A stretch of 64,000 bases of DNA from Pelecanus crispus (taxonomy: Eukaryota; Chordata; Aves; Pelecaniformes; Pelecanidae): positions 3,855,501-3,919,500 of the forward strand of contig NC_134649.1 in NCBI RefSeq assembly GCF_030463565.1, written 5' to 3'. Numbering within the stretch: position 1 is the first letter of the stretch; the number at the start of each line of letters is the position of its first letter. The translations under genes and the position numbers were made by a program. Below the pieces are notes generated by a model. It was not told the DNA's origin and searched no databases. It saw nothing but the letters and a program-made list of their open reading frames with translations. Shown in pieces: positions 1 to 35,200 of this stretch.

Positions 1-312
1 TATTTTTCCAGACACAAACCACTCTAAACTGTACTCTGAAACTTGTTTTTCAAAACACAAGTGTGAAAATTGTATGTGCTATTCTATTAAACGGAACGGT
101 TACGCATGGAAGCGCACTCTGCCTCACACGGGCATCTGTTGGATACAACCCTATCAAGCGAGAAGCTTGATCCTTAGCTGAAAAAAACCAGCACAATTCA
201 TTGCATAACCATATCTGGAAGTTAACGAACCAAAAGGGACCATAATTTTACAGTCTCAACAAACAATATTTGTCACCTTTGATCATAAAATAAAGACTTT
301 GTTTGGTTTTAC
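1..312. other. PDCD7 intron 4, no feature seen
   Basis: This is AT-rich sequence 3' of the exon 4 donor in transcript sense. The remaining PDCD7 C-terminal exon, expected to encode a segment like HDWDQYLVP, was not found here. Confidence 0.6.
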
Positions 313-3300
313 CTGATCTGGATTAGAGCTGCTACAGAATGCTCAGCTTGTAAGTAATACTCTCGGAAGGGCTGCAAGAGGTGGGCTAGAGGAAATTCAT
401 CTGCTGAAACACAAACATAGAAATCGTTCAATAAACCAGAAAGACCTTCGATTCTAGTAAGTCTCAGAAGCCCCAAATTTGCCAACTCATTCGCTGCTTC
501 CCAGCTATAACTTGAAATTAACTCCCTACGTAATATATTAAGGACTATTTACATGTTTTGCACGTCTCCTCATCCTTACCAGAGCTGTTGGAGGCAAGTC
601 AAGACTAGCAAAACTTTTCCTGCCTCCATCCTCTAAACAAGGGGAACATATGGACGCTGAATCTTTACAGATTACCCGAGTGGCACTTAACCAAATCACC
701 AGACTAAAGCATCTGTTGGGTGCTGGAAGTCTTGAAACTATTCTGTTTATTCTCACTTCAGCTTAATCTACAACCTCTTCTTGCAAAACATTACGAAATC
801 AGCTTAAGATATACTGCAGTCTACACTGAAGAGCTAAACAGTCCTTCCTACATCACACGTGTTAACAGCACACTATGTTTATCCCACCTTTTCCTCAGAG
901 CATAAATTACTCCAGTGGCTGATTCCTTTCTCAACCGGTTTTGTGCCTGCATTTTAAAGCCAGTGTCTATGAGATGGGAGGGTGATGTGGAAAAATACTG
1001 TTAAGTACGGCATGCAAAATTTACCTGGATCCCCAAACAGCTTGGAATCAATTTCAAGTTTCTGCTGCAGTAGTTTTTCCCTTTCCTTCTTCTGTTTCTT
1101 TTCCATTTCTCTCTTCCTTTCTTCCTCCTGTTCTCCCTCCAACATAACTCTTAATGCTCTCTCCTCAGCTTCATACAGCTCGGTGCGATTTTTGAGCAAC
1201 GTTTTGAGACTCTCCACCTGATTTTCAAATGCTTCGTCTGCTGAGGGGGGTGGACAAACACCTAAATAGAAAGATAATTAATTTTAAATTTTCAAATTCA
1301 GAAAGGGCTCTGTTATCAGACTTGAGGGCGGAGCTGGCAAAATCTCAGAGGAACACAAGCTTAACCTTGCTAACAACTATCTTGCTGGAGTACTTCTATC
1401 AAGAAAGAGCTTGGAAACGTAGGAACACAACTGTATTCAGCATTTTATGGCTGTTCTTGTGTAACAATGTAACTAAAATCACAAATAAAGCCACAGCATT
1501 TTCAAGCTGCACCTTGCTAGGCAGCACAGGGCACGCACATCATCTTGTTTCCCATGTGCGCAATTAAAATTTGGTAAAAATCTTGCCATTAACCTTTCCT
1601 GGCAGCAGCCTCTTTCCTCAGTTTCCGAAGCTTTTCCAATGCGCGCAGGATGTCCACCATCCTCTTCGTGTCTGCTTGTTTCTTCCGTACTTCAGATAAG
1701 ACGCTGTCTGCAGCAGCCTTAAGTTCTCGTTCCTATGAAGGAAAGAAGAAAACCAGGCACAACGTGTGAAATATCCCACGCAGACAAGAACGAAACAGTA
1801 CTTTCAAAAAGATTAGCTAAGCACTGGAGATCAGGATAACTTCCTAGTAACGCAGCCATGGCAAGTTAAGTCAACCATCCAACCTTGCATTTTTATGAAA
1901 AAGCTAAAACACGACAGACTTCAGGGAAAAAAAAAAAAAAAAGAATGCTGAGCAACTCATAAATTTGGGCCAAATGGTTGATGAATTCATAAAGCCCGGT
2001 AACCTTTAGCCACAGAAAGTTAGGAAAAACATTAACAATACATGTAAACCATCCTGATTCTACAGCTCGGCAATTAAAGACCATCAACGTGCCGCAGTCT
2101 GAACACAAAACCTTTCCCAACAGCTGCTCTGTACCATCCCAGCGGCAGAGCTGGCACCAGCAGAAGGGTAGCTCTTCAGCCAACACAAAGGTGCCTACAG
2201 CACTTCCCAGCAAGCCTGATTTGAGGCGTTACTTTTTCTTTTTCCTTTAGAGCCATTTTGCTTCCTGGTGAGACTGAAAAGCTTGCGAACAACAAGCTTG
2301 ACAAGGATGAAGCCAGAAGGCAAGGCTTATGGTCAGCGAAATGGCGCTGACCACCGCAGGGTAGCTGACAGCTTGGCACCAGAGAGGAAGACCTCCCCAC
2401 GCAACTGAGAGTTCGGAAAGCGCTTAAACCCCAGCTGTCAAGGCCTGGGACGGGAGCGTGGCAGAGCTGAGATGCCCACCGAGACCTTTAGGGAAGAAGC
2501 GGGGCCGGAGGCGTCGGGAACAGCGCGTCCCCGAGCAAGCCGAACCCGTGCAGCACCTGCCGAACCGCCGGGCCCACGGCCGGGAGCCGGGCAGGCGCTG
2601 CCCACCATCAGCCCGTCACCAGCACGCCTGCCCCGGCTCCGCCACGCCGCCCTGAGACCGCGCAGGAGCCCCGGGAGGCCCCGCTGCAGCCGGGGGAGTT
2701 GGGACCAGGCCGCCCGGGCCGTACCCGGTTCTTCTCCTCCACCTCCTGGATGCACTTGGCCCGCCACTGGTCGATCTTGGCCTCCCGCTCGGCCGCCCAG
2801 GCCGCCTCCTCCTCCTCGGCTGCCTGGGCTTCTTGCTTCCTCCGCTGCAGGCGCAGCCTCCTCTTCCTCGCCCTCTCGGCCTTCCTCCCCAGCGCCCGCC
2901 GGTAGCCGGGCTCCCTCAGGGGCCGCACGACCTCCCGCAGCTCCCGCCGCGCCGCCTCCGCCTCCTCCCGCGCCCGGGCCCAGCCCGCCTCGTCCCCCTC
3001 GGCCTCCCGCCGCCGCAGCGCCCGGCAGAGCGCGGCCAGCCGCCCCACCAGCCCCAGCGCCGCCACCGCCAGCTCCCGGCCGCCGCTGGGGCTGGAGGCG
3101 GGCGGCGGCGGCGGCGGGAGGGGAGCGGCGGCCCGGCGCCGGGCCAGGAACTGCGCCAGCCACGCTTCGTCCTGCAGCCGCTGCGCCGCCGCCGCCTCCT
3201 CCTCCGCCAGCGGCCGCGGCGGGAACGGAGGAGCCGCCGGGAAGTAGGGGCCGGCGCCCGGCGGGAAGCGCGGCCCCGCGTCGCCCTCGGGCCCGGGCGG

Positions 3301-3474
3301 CGGCAGCGGCGGCAGCAGGAAGGGCGGCGGAGCAGCCGCCGCCGCCGCGAAGGGCCCCGGGCGGGCGGCGGGGCCGGGGAAGGGCGCGGCGGGCGGCGGG
3401 AAGGGCCCCGCCGGCGGCGGGAAGGGCCGGAACGGCGGCGGGAAGCGGCCGGGGAAGGCAGGCGGCTGCGCCAT
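313..3474 (-). CDS. PDCD7: PDCD7, U11/U12 snRNP 59 kDa protein, partial (last exon off window)
   Basis: Coding exons in transcript order are 3474-2725, 1732-1594, 1261-1025 and 403/400-313; the final exon lies beyond the left edge. PDCD7 is a component of the U11/U12 di-snRNP of the minor spliceosome in the nucleus, and was first linked to apoptosis. Exon 1 gives 250 codons: a Pro/Ala/Gly-rich N terminus (MAQPPAFPGRF...) and then an Arg/Glu-rich helical region ending KCIQEVEEKN. Exons 2-4 encode the conserved coiled-coil part (TKRMVDILRALEKLRKLRKE, ELYEAEERALRVMLEGEQEE, SKLFGDP...DEFPLAHLL), which matches my memory of human PDCD7 closely. The start is chosen because AGC-ATG-G has A at -3 and G at +4. 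The frame is open upstream to about 3600 but contains no earlier ATG. Junction phases are 0, 1, 1 and 2. The exon 4 acceptor is a CAGCAG tandem. Identity is secure; the N-terminal region diverges freely between species. Confidence 0.95.
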
Positions 3475-3600
3475 GCTGCTGCCCCGGCCCCGCCGGCCCC
3501 GCCTCAGCCGCGGCCCGGCCCCGCCTCCCGCGACGGGAGCCGGGAGAGGAGGCAGCCGGCCCGGGCCGCCGCAGCGCGCTGCTGGGGCAGGGACCCACAA
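2440..3600. promoter_or_regulatory. CpG island over PDCD7 exon 1 and promoter
   Basis: This stretch is extremely rich in G, C and CpG, unlike the AT-rich DNA on both sides. It covers the first intron edge, all of coding exon 1 and about 125 bp upstream of the start codon at 3474. A CpG-island promoter for PDCD7 is the natural reading. The transcription start is not determined. The low-complexity composition creates long overlapping open frames on both strands that are not genes. Confidence 0.7.
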
Positions 3601-3679
3601 AATAACGCTAAAATACAGCCATCAGCAGCCCCAACCACCCAGCGCATTGCAGGCGTCTCAGGGATGACAACTGGCGGCT

Positions 3680-5480
3680 GCTCGAAGAGTCGCTTTGTTT
3701 TATTCAAACGCCAGAGGTGAAGTACAAACTGTAGTTACACAGCGGTTTTGTTTCCTTAAAAACAGCTCTTGGTTACATTAATTCCAAACAACTTGCAAAA
3801 ACTAAGTTGTTCAACAGGTTCGCCTAAAATGTTGGGTTTTTTTTTCAATCCGTTTAAAAAAAAGGAGTTGAATTCAAGGATTCGGAAGTAAAAGCGGTTA
3901 TAGTTTTTTTCACTCTACAAAAAGGAAAGCGAGGATGCAGTTACAGATAGTTCACCACAGATTCCCGTTTTGAGGGGACTAGGCTTCTCCCAGAAACATC
4001 CTCGACTCCAAACGCAGCTTTTTCTGACCCATTAGTGGGTCATTTAACCTGAAAAAACCTGAAATCCTAAGGGAAGTATCTGTTGCATCTGGCTACAAGC
4101 ACATGTCACACTGCTTCTAGGTAAGAACACAAGTATTACATACAATTTACATGACAAAAATTAACAACAAAAATAGGGTCAACACACCTGCGGTATCCTT
4201 TCCTGTCCTAAAACATCCACTAGACTGAAAAGAACGATGAAAGTTTCATTTAAATAGCTTGAATTAAAATTTTAGAAAAAGGGGTCAGTAAAACTTAAGT
4301 CCACATATCACCAAAGGATGAAACAGTTGTAAGCAACAATTTTAATTCCTGAAAGAAATCAAAACCATACAGGTCCTTTAGTGTTTTTACAAAGACTTTC
4401 CTAAAGGATTGAATTCATTTTGGAGTAGAACAGAAGAGGGAGGATTGCTTTGCTCTGCTGCAAGACTAAAAAAAAGAATCAAAGACAAAACCACAAGATG
4501 CAATACTAGCGTTTGAGCGTGTAACTTAAAAAGCACTGTGTGATGTCAACAATCACTACCGATTACATCAAAAATATTATACATTTACTTTTTTCATCTC
4601 TTAACATTATAAGATGGGTTGGGCAAATACCTGGCACCAAAAAATTGATGCATCATAGTTCCAATACGTTAAACAAAGTGTACTATATTAGAACATTAAT
4701 ATTTAAAAATTTACGTTGACTTCTCGTCCAAATTCAGATGGCTTACCGCTTCCTAGAAATCTTGTTTACCCTTCTGGAAAAATGAGCAAATGACTGACTT
4801 CACCTTCTTTCACAGTATTCAAGGTGACCGACACATATCCTAGTGGTGAGGTGAAGGAAAGGGTATTATTTGATATTGCATTGAAGTTACTGTAACAAAC
4901 TAGTGTCACATTTTAGCAAAATCCCCCAGCAGTGTCATAAAGCGTGTCCCAGTTTTTCCAAAATCCTGTTGCAAGGGCTTCCTCCCCCACCAATGTAACA
5001 AGTCACTCCAGCACCCGCCAGGCGTCAAACACCGGCACAAATCTAACACTGACCTGAACGTAACCCCCGTGAGCCGTATGAGGAGCTAAGAGTTTATTCA
5101 CCCTCTACTAATTATTAATCTTGATTTCCCATTTGTAGAGTAACATTATTGTAAAATCTAACTATCTGCAGCACCTGCACTGCTGGTTTAATTTCTAGAA
5201 AGAGCAATCCAGGTGCTGCTGTATTTGCTATACATTTTAATTGAACAAGTCTAATATACAATTCATATGTGAACATTATGCCATCCAAGTCCACACAGTG
5301 TCCATCAAATAAATCAATGCGATGTTGCAATAAAATACACGATCTGATTTATCTAATAAAGGTCCTCATCGCGTATCGTATCCGAGATAGATCCGATGCC
5401 TTTAGTATCAGCCTGAAGCCAGAGGCAATCGTTAAGAAATAACCAAGTGCGCTTTACGCGTGCGAGCTTTCTGACAGTAT
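3680..5480 (-). other. probable CLPX 3' untranslated region
   Basis: About 1.8 kb of AT-rich sequence lies between the CLPX stop codon (5481-5483) and the PDCD7 promoter island. It holds no recognisable repeat or open frame of note. Several AATAAA/ATTAAA variants occur in the CLPX sense, so alternative 3' ends are plausible. Confidence 0.5.
3699..3704 (-). terminator. candidate distal poly(A) signal AATAAA for CLPX
   Basis: TTTATT on the plus strand reads AATAAA in the sense of CLPX. It is the most distal signal seen before the PDCD7 CpG island. Other candidates lie at 5093-5098 (AATAAA) and at 5187-5192 (ATTAAA). Cleavage near 3680 would put the CLPX 3' end about 200 bp upstream of the PDCD7 start. 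Which signal is used cannot be told from sequence. Confidence 0.4.
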
Positions 5481-29664
<24,184 letters not shown>

Positions 29665-29834
29665 GGTGCGGCCGCGGGCCCGGCCCGCTCCCCCCCCCCC
29701 GCCGCCGACTAGGCCTCGCTGGCGGCGGAGCTGCGCGCCCCACCCGCGCCGTAAACACCCGCTCCCCCGCCCGGCGCCGCCTCAGTGACGGCAGCGCGCC
29801 GCCGCCGCATGGCGTCACGGCGCACAGCCCGCGG

Positions 29835-29853
29835 ACTACTGCTCCCAGCGGGC
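29835..29853 (+). promoter_or_regulatory. ZNF143/SBS-like motif 1
   Basis: ACTACTGCTCCCAGCGGGC fits the ZNF143 (Staf) consensus ACTACAnnTCCCAnnrtGC with a T in place of the A after ACTAC and a variant 3' part. It is the weakest of the three and lies in the opposite orientation to the other two. Confidence 0.5.
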
Positions 29854-29898
29854 ACCGCGCGGGGCGCCTCGCCCACCGCCCAACCGGCGGCCGCGCGG

Positions 29899-29918
29899 GG
29901 CATCATGGGAGATGTAGT
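29899..29918 (-). promoter_or_regulatory. ZNF143/SBS-like motif 2
   Basis: On the minus strand ACTACATCTCCCATGATGCC is a near-perfect ZNF143/Staf binding sequence. This motif is common in promoters of housekeeping and nuclear-encoded mitochondrial genes. Confidence 0.75.
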
Positions 29919-29943
29919 CCTGGCGGCGAGCGGCTGCCCCGCC

Positions 29944-29968
29944 GCGCTGCATCGTGGGAAATGTAGTC
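29944..29968 (-). promoter_or_regulatory. ZNF143/SBS-like motif 3, long form
   Basis: On the minus strand it reads ACTACATTTCCCACGATGCA and continues GCGCGG, which matches the extended ZNF143 motif with its GC-rich 3' extension. It lies about 50 bp from motif 2 in the same orientation. Confidence 0.75.
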
Positions 29969-30217
29969 CGGGCAGCCGCGCCCCCTCCTTCCCCCCCCGC
30001 GTCCTCCCTCAGGCGATTCCTGCCCTCCCGTTCCGCTCCCCAAACGCAACGGGAGGAAAATATTCCTCTTTGGAGCCCAGAAATACTTTTTCAAAAAGCC
30101 TTCTGTGAACAACGAAACAGCAGCTGAAAACTGTTGGGCGAAATGAAGCCACTTTGGGAGGGAGAGGGGAACGAAGCCTTGCCTCACCTCGCAGGTGGTC
30201 TGCAGGCAGGGAACAAC

Positions 30218-30712
30218 ATTATCGCTCTCTGCAGCTGCCTGAACGGAGCTGTGGAGAGGTGGGTGTTGGGCTCTTCTCCCAAGTAACAAGCGATAGGATG
30301 AGAGGAAATGGCCTCAAGCTGCGCCAGGGGAGGTTTAGGTTGGATATTAGGAAAAATTTCTTCACAGAAAGGGTAGTCAAGCATTGGAACAGGCTGCCCA
30401 GAGAGGTGGTGGAGTCACCATCCCTGGAAGAGTTCAATAAACGTGCAGACGTGGCACTTTGGGACATGGTTTAGTGGGCGTGGGGGTGTTGGGTTGATGG
30501 TTGGAATGATGATCTTAGAGATCCTTTCCAACCTTAATGATTCCTAGTTTTTACTTTCATTAAAAATAATCCTGCCACCAAGCCAGGAAACATGAAATTA
30601 TTACTCTCCCCTTAATTGGTTTAGTGGTGGACTTGGTAGTGTGAGGTTAATGGTTGGACTGGATGATCTTAAAGGTCTTTTCCAACCTAAACAATTCTGT
30701 GATTCTATGATT
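30218..30712 (+). repeat. CR1 LINE with doubled 3' tail (composite type)
   Basis: The end of CR1 ORF2 (frame with [20 protein letters not shown]) is followed by a first tail module GATGATCTTAGAGATCC (about 30490-30534). A spacer with TTTTACTTTCATTAAAAATA and CTTAATTGGTTTAGTGG comes next, then a second tail module GGTTGGACTGGATGATCTTA (about 30645-30692), ending in ATTCTGTGATTCTATGATT. It is intergenic, between CLPX and SPG21. The same arrangement recurs at 41541 and, inverted, at 55292. Confidence 0.85.
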
Positions 30713-31880
30713 ACACATAAATATGTATGTTATGTAATCAAACGCATCCTTTAGACATATCTCACAGACAGCGCACCTACAACCGACAGGTATCTACCAG
30801 TCTGTTTCTTTCAACCCGCCCTCAGCTCCTATTTGCCAGCTACCAATTAAACGAAGCTAATTAATCCCAACCGGTCTTTAGAGGAGTGACACAGAGACAG
30901 GAGCACACACCCTGTCACTCTCCTCAATCAACCCCAGCCGCCCTACAGCGAACGCCACGAGGCCACGCTAACAGCGGGTAACGCGCTGCGGGCACAGCAA
31001 ATGGCGGGTTTCATTTCTGTCCAGATCAGGGTGGATTTCAATTCTCGTAAAATACGTGTTCAACACCACCGCCTCCAGCCGGACAGCTGCCGGTCTGGTT
31101 TTAATCCGCATTAAATCCACCACTGTGTTTGCTTTCAGGAGTTTTTTGAGGGAGTTAGGCGGGAATAGCAGGTTGGGCTCGGGGATGTAGACGTGCGTCG
31201 AGAGAAGCGGTTTGCCTCGCGATCGCACCTGCAGTACGCATGGAGGGGTCGCAGGCCGCCGCGAATACAGGTTTGTAACCGGGTCCACAGCGGGGCTGGA
31301 CTGCTCGTGGTGACGGGTGGTGATCTCGGCTCGCCCCTCTGAGCTCCCCCTTAAACTTGGCGTCCTGAAAATAAACCAGCAAAATGCTGCTTATGAAAAA
31401 CTATTTGAACGAACAGTTCTCTCAGCTCAGAGCTTTACCTGCAAATGTTTATGTACGAAAGGCAGGCAGTGCTATTACACCTTCTGACTTACCTCACGTA
31501 ACTCAGTTCTTAGCATAGCCTGGAATTTAGCTTTTTTAAAATAAACTTTGTTTGACTAGACCCCGCTGATGAAAAGATCCAGATTTTCTGTCAGATGAGC
31601 AAGCGCTGCACAACGCCCGGAACGAGGGAGCTGAATAAAACCTACTCTGTTAAAAGTAAGGCCCCGACTTGAACCCACGCCGTTTCACTCACCGGTGCTT
31701 TCACTGAAACCACTCGGGACTTCTCACAGATACCAAAAAAATGACGGGCTTTCCCGCTGGATGGCAGTGGCAGGTCGCAGTGACGCCTGCGCCAAGCCGA
31801 GCGGCGGCAGAGAGCGGGATAAAGCACCACCACAGAGCTGCCGTGCCTGTTTTTTCTCGGTTAAACCCCAAATTCTGTGA
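30713..31880. other. intergenic DNA between CLPX and SPG21 promoters
   Basis: About 1.2 kb without a recognisable gene. It contains a 106-codon open frame on the minus strand (31288-30968) with no recognised homology and, near 31753-31768, a loose CTCF-like core (CCCGCTGGATGGCAGTGG). I assign neither with confidence. Confidence 0.4.
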
Positions 31881-32004
31881 GGAACCGGCGGGATAGGGGC
31901 AGCGACCGGTCCCTCGGACGCTCCCGCCTGAGGGGCGCTCCTGGCGGCGCGCGGCCCCTCACAGCCCGCCGACCAATCACCGCCCCGCACGCGGAGGGCA
32001 CGTG

Positions 32005-32065
32005 ACTTCCGCCTCGGTAGCCATGGCGCCGGAACCGCTCTACTTCCGCCTCGGTAGCCATGGCG
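32005..32065 (+). repeat. 24-bp direct duplication in SPG21 promoter
   Basis: The 24-bp sequence starting ACTTCCGCCTCGGTAGCC and ending ATGGCG occurs exactly at 32005-32028 and again at 32042-32065, 37 bp apart. Each copy joins an ETS-like and a YY1-like half. Confidence 0.9.
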
Positions 32066-32239
32066 GCCTTCCGCCCTGCCCGCGCTCCTCCCCGCCGTCA
32101 CGTGGCCGGCGCGGGCACAGCACCCGGAAGTGGTGGCCGGCGGTGGGTGCCCCCCGCTTTGGGTGCGCCGGGGGAGGAGGAGGAGAGCGGCGGCGGCACC
32201 GCGTCCCCGGGCCCTGCGTCCCCGGGCCCTGCCGCGCCG
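32060..32239 (+). other. SPG21: probable SPG21 5' noncoding exon 1
   Basis: The donor CCGCGCCG|GTGAGG at 32239/32240 is the best splice site downstream of the promoter and can join the acceptor at 35604/35605 of the start-codon exon. The 5' boundary is a guess. An ATG at 32060 in a good context (GCC-ATG-G) opens a 64-codon upstream frame that runs across this junction and stops at 35617-35619, before the SPG21 start. Confidence 0.5.
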
Positions 32240-35200
32240 GTGAGGGCCGAGCAGCGGAAGGGGAAGGCGGCGGGGGGGTCGTCGCTGCGGAGACAGGCCT
32301 GCCCCTCTCCTCAGGGCGCCGGGCCGGGGAAGGGGGGAGCGCTGAGGGGCCGGGTGGGCCCTGAGGGCGCCGGGGGAGTCTCTCAGGCTCCGGGGCAGCG
32401 TTACCCCCGGACGAGGCTGTGCCTGAGGGGTCGGGGGACGGGGGGAGCGGTATCTTCTAGGCTCCGGGGCGGGGTTATCACGACCCCTGAGGGGGGCCCC
32501 GGGGCTAGGGCGGGGGGGGTGTGGGACTCGGCCCCGCAGGGACCCCGCAGTCCAGCCCTGCCCTGGGGGTTCATCTTCCCGGGGGGGCTCTCAGGGGAAG
32601 GGGCCGCCTGAGCCTGTGCTGCGGGGAGGAGAGCCTGGGCTGGGGGTGCTGAGTGGGGTTTTGGCCCCTTCTCCCCGCAAAGCTGGGGGATGCTGGCTGT
32701 GGTCGGGGAGGGGGGAAGGAGCAGGGACTGGGGGCGGTGGGAACAGCGCTGGGGAAGAGGGGAAGGCGCCTTCTGCCATGTCCCAATTATCCATAACTCT
32801 TCTTCCCCCTTGCCTGCATTTGGCATTCATAAAGCACCCGGAGCCCCGGCGTCTCCCCTGCATCTCCTGGTCTTTGCCTGCAGCCCCCATCAGCTCTCGG
32901 TGCTGGTGTTGCTGATTCAGGTCTCGTGGCCCGTGGGAGTGGGCGCTGCGTGGCCAGCGCAGCGGGAGAGCGGCTGCGCGGCGGCCCCGGCTCACGTAGA
33001 CACGGCACGGGGCAGAGGAGCGGGTCGCCTCGTCTAATCCGCCCTGGCAGGGGTTCCTCTCTAGTGGCAGGATCAATGTCTTTCTAAATCGATAACGAGT
33101 GGAAAATGTTACTGGTGTAGCGGGAATAACTTACAAGGAGAATGTTATTACGTGCTCGGAACACATCCATAGGCGATTCTTCCTTCAGAGGAATTATTTT
33201 TAAGAAGTTAGAGTTCTCCAGGTTGTTTCATTTTACTGAAAATGAAACTCGGGTCTTTAGAGGCTTGGTTGCAAACAACACCAGGTTCTTTGTGTTTTGA
33301 GTTACCTTTGCTGGCTGATTCCTTGTTTCGAGTTCACGGTTCAGCTTTTCTGTGGCTGGAAGAGCACATAGTCATTGTTGACACAAATATTTGTGCGTGC
33401 AACTGGGCTGCTGCATTTCTGTGCCAAGGAAAAAAAAATTTCAGTAATAGGACATTGACGTCAGCAAAAATTTCTGTAATCAAAGAAAACCTGTTTACTG
33501 TTGCTTTAAAAGAGGGGCAATCCTTAGGAGCGGGGGTCGCAGATATGCTTTTGCAAGAAAGAACCTGGGGGAAATTAGCCCGGGTCCTGGTGACCAGTGG
33601 TTTGCTTCCACCCGTGGTAACAGCTGAGCTGGGAAGCTCGAAATTTAGGCTTCAGATGGACTCTTAACCTGCTCTGGTGCGAGCCGAGGTACGCTGACAG
33701 GACGAAGTTCATCTGCATCGTGCCCATTCCTTACCTAGTTTAATGATAGACAGCTTCATGCTCCCTTTTTCTGCCACCTCAGTCTTTCAGCACCGTTAAG
33801 CTAATTTGCAGGCTGGCGCATCGCTTGGAAGCACAGCAGGAAGAGATTGCTGACCCTTTGCGGCAACCAGAATTATTAGCAGCAAGTCTTCCTCTCCTGT
33901 GCCTCTGTGTTCGTGCAGTGCCTACCGTAGCGAGGCCCTGACCATGACTTGTGCTTCTTGGCCCTGCTGTAATGTAATACTCAAAGAGAACGTGTTGTTT
34001 TAAGGCATTTGCTGTAATTTATTTCTGCCATAATTTTGTCACACCATCGTTTGCCGAATAGCTTTTTGAGAACTAGTTGATGTGCGGTTATGGAAAGGAA
34101 TTAGTAGCCCGAACTGCCGTTTCCTTTCTCTAATGACCAGCTGTCCTCCTTAGTCCAGTAATGCATCTTTGTGCCTGCTCCGCAGGTTGTTGGAACAGAT
34201 ATATTTTTACCTCTGCTGTAATTCTGCTTGCTGCCAGACTACAACAAAGAGCAGAACAGTTGATGCAAGCACCAAAAGGGAGCCATGCAAAATTGAAACA
34301 ACGGCCACGCAGCTGCATCTCCTACCTCTGGCACCCTCGTTAGACATGAAAGGTGTATCACCTGCTCTGTGGAAGATGTGTGTTGTCTTGCAATTTAGAA
34401 AGTACTTGCCCTTTTAAAATTCATGTTTTCCGTACTTGAAAAATGGCAAATGAGGACTGAAAGATGAGGAAATTGTAAATAACTGTTAATCCAGCTGTAA
34501 TCCAATAAGCTAGTTAAACCTTCACACCAGCAGCTTTTCTGCAGGGAGAAATGGAGTGACTCACAGAACATACCAAGGTCTTATTTTATGAAGAATTAAG
34601 AAACAAAACCTATTGATTTATGCTTGGCAACTGTTAAGTAACAAGAGCAAAAGTTGCTTTGTTTTATTATGCTCAGTGCTGTGTGTGAATGCATGAAAAT
34701 AATCTCCTGGGGCAGTTGGTTTTCAGGGTAAAGCTGTTGAGTCTGCAAGCTTCAAAACTGTTTGATACCATCTGTTGTATAAATGGAAGCTAATGGTCTA
34801 TCACTGCTTTAAAAAAAAGTTAAATCTAGAAGTTACCTAAGTGTTTATTACAGATTCTTGGAGTATTATAAGACACTTTTGTTACGTACGCTAGGACATT
34901 CTGACTTCTGAGTGAATGAGTGGCATTCCTGTGTGGACCCAACTCTGAATCAGTTTGTTCTGGTATTAATTGGTGTGCTTCAAAGGTATCTTAATCTTCG
35001 GTAACTCCTGACAAGAGTCAGCTTCTGTGTGGATAAAATTAAAGCTTCAGGGCTCTTCTGTAAATTAAACCTCAGATCAGCTGATGTTCCCGATACATTT
35101 TGCAACTCCTTTGGGTCAGTTATATTGAGATGGAAGAATGTGGTCTGAATACTTGGGCAGTAGATTCATGAAATAATGTAAGTCTGTTGTCTGAACTGCT

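Larger units (their letters stand above)
31880..32620. promoter_or_regulatory. CpG island and promoter of SPG21
   Basis: This very GC-rich stretch holds a CCAAT box (31973-31977), two CACGTG E-boxes (31999-32004 and 32099-32104), and ETS-like ACTTCC/CCGGAAGT sites. It also has a duplicated block with GCCATGGCG, a YY1-like core. It precedes a clean splice donor at 32240. The arrangement is typical of a housekeeping promoter. Confidence 0.7.

Noticed and set aside
2438-3720. Long open frames on both strands across the PDCD7 first exon, including a 377-codon plus-strand frame
   Set aside because: They are Pro/Arg/Ala-rich frames produced by extreme GC content. Only the minus-strand frame starting at 3474 continues in phase into conserved PDCD7 exons.
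30968-31288. 106-codon minus-strand open frame between CLPX and SPG21
   Set aside because: No known family recognised, no splice-site support, and the length is not unusual for chance at this composition. A protein search against bird proteomes would settle it.
33242-33667. 141-codon plus-strand open frame in SPG21 intron 1
   Set aside because: No recognisable domain, no conserved motif and no matching splice signals.
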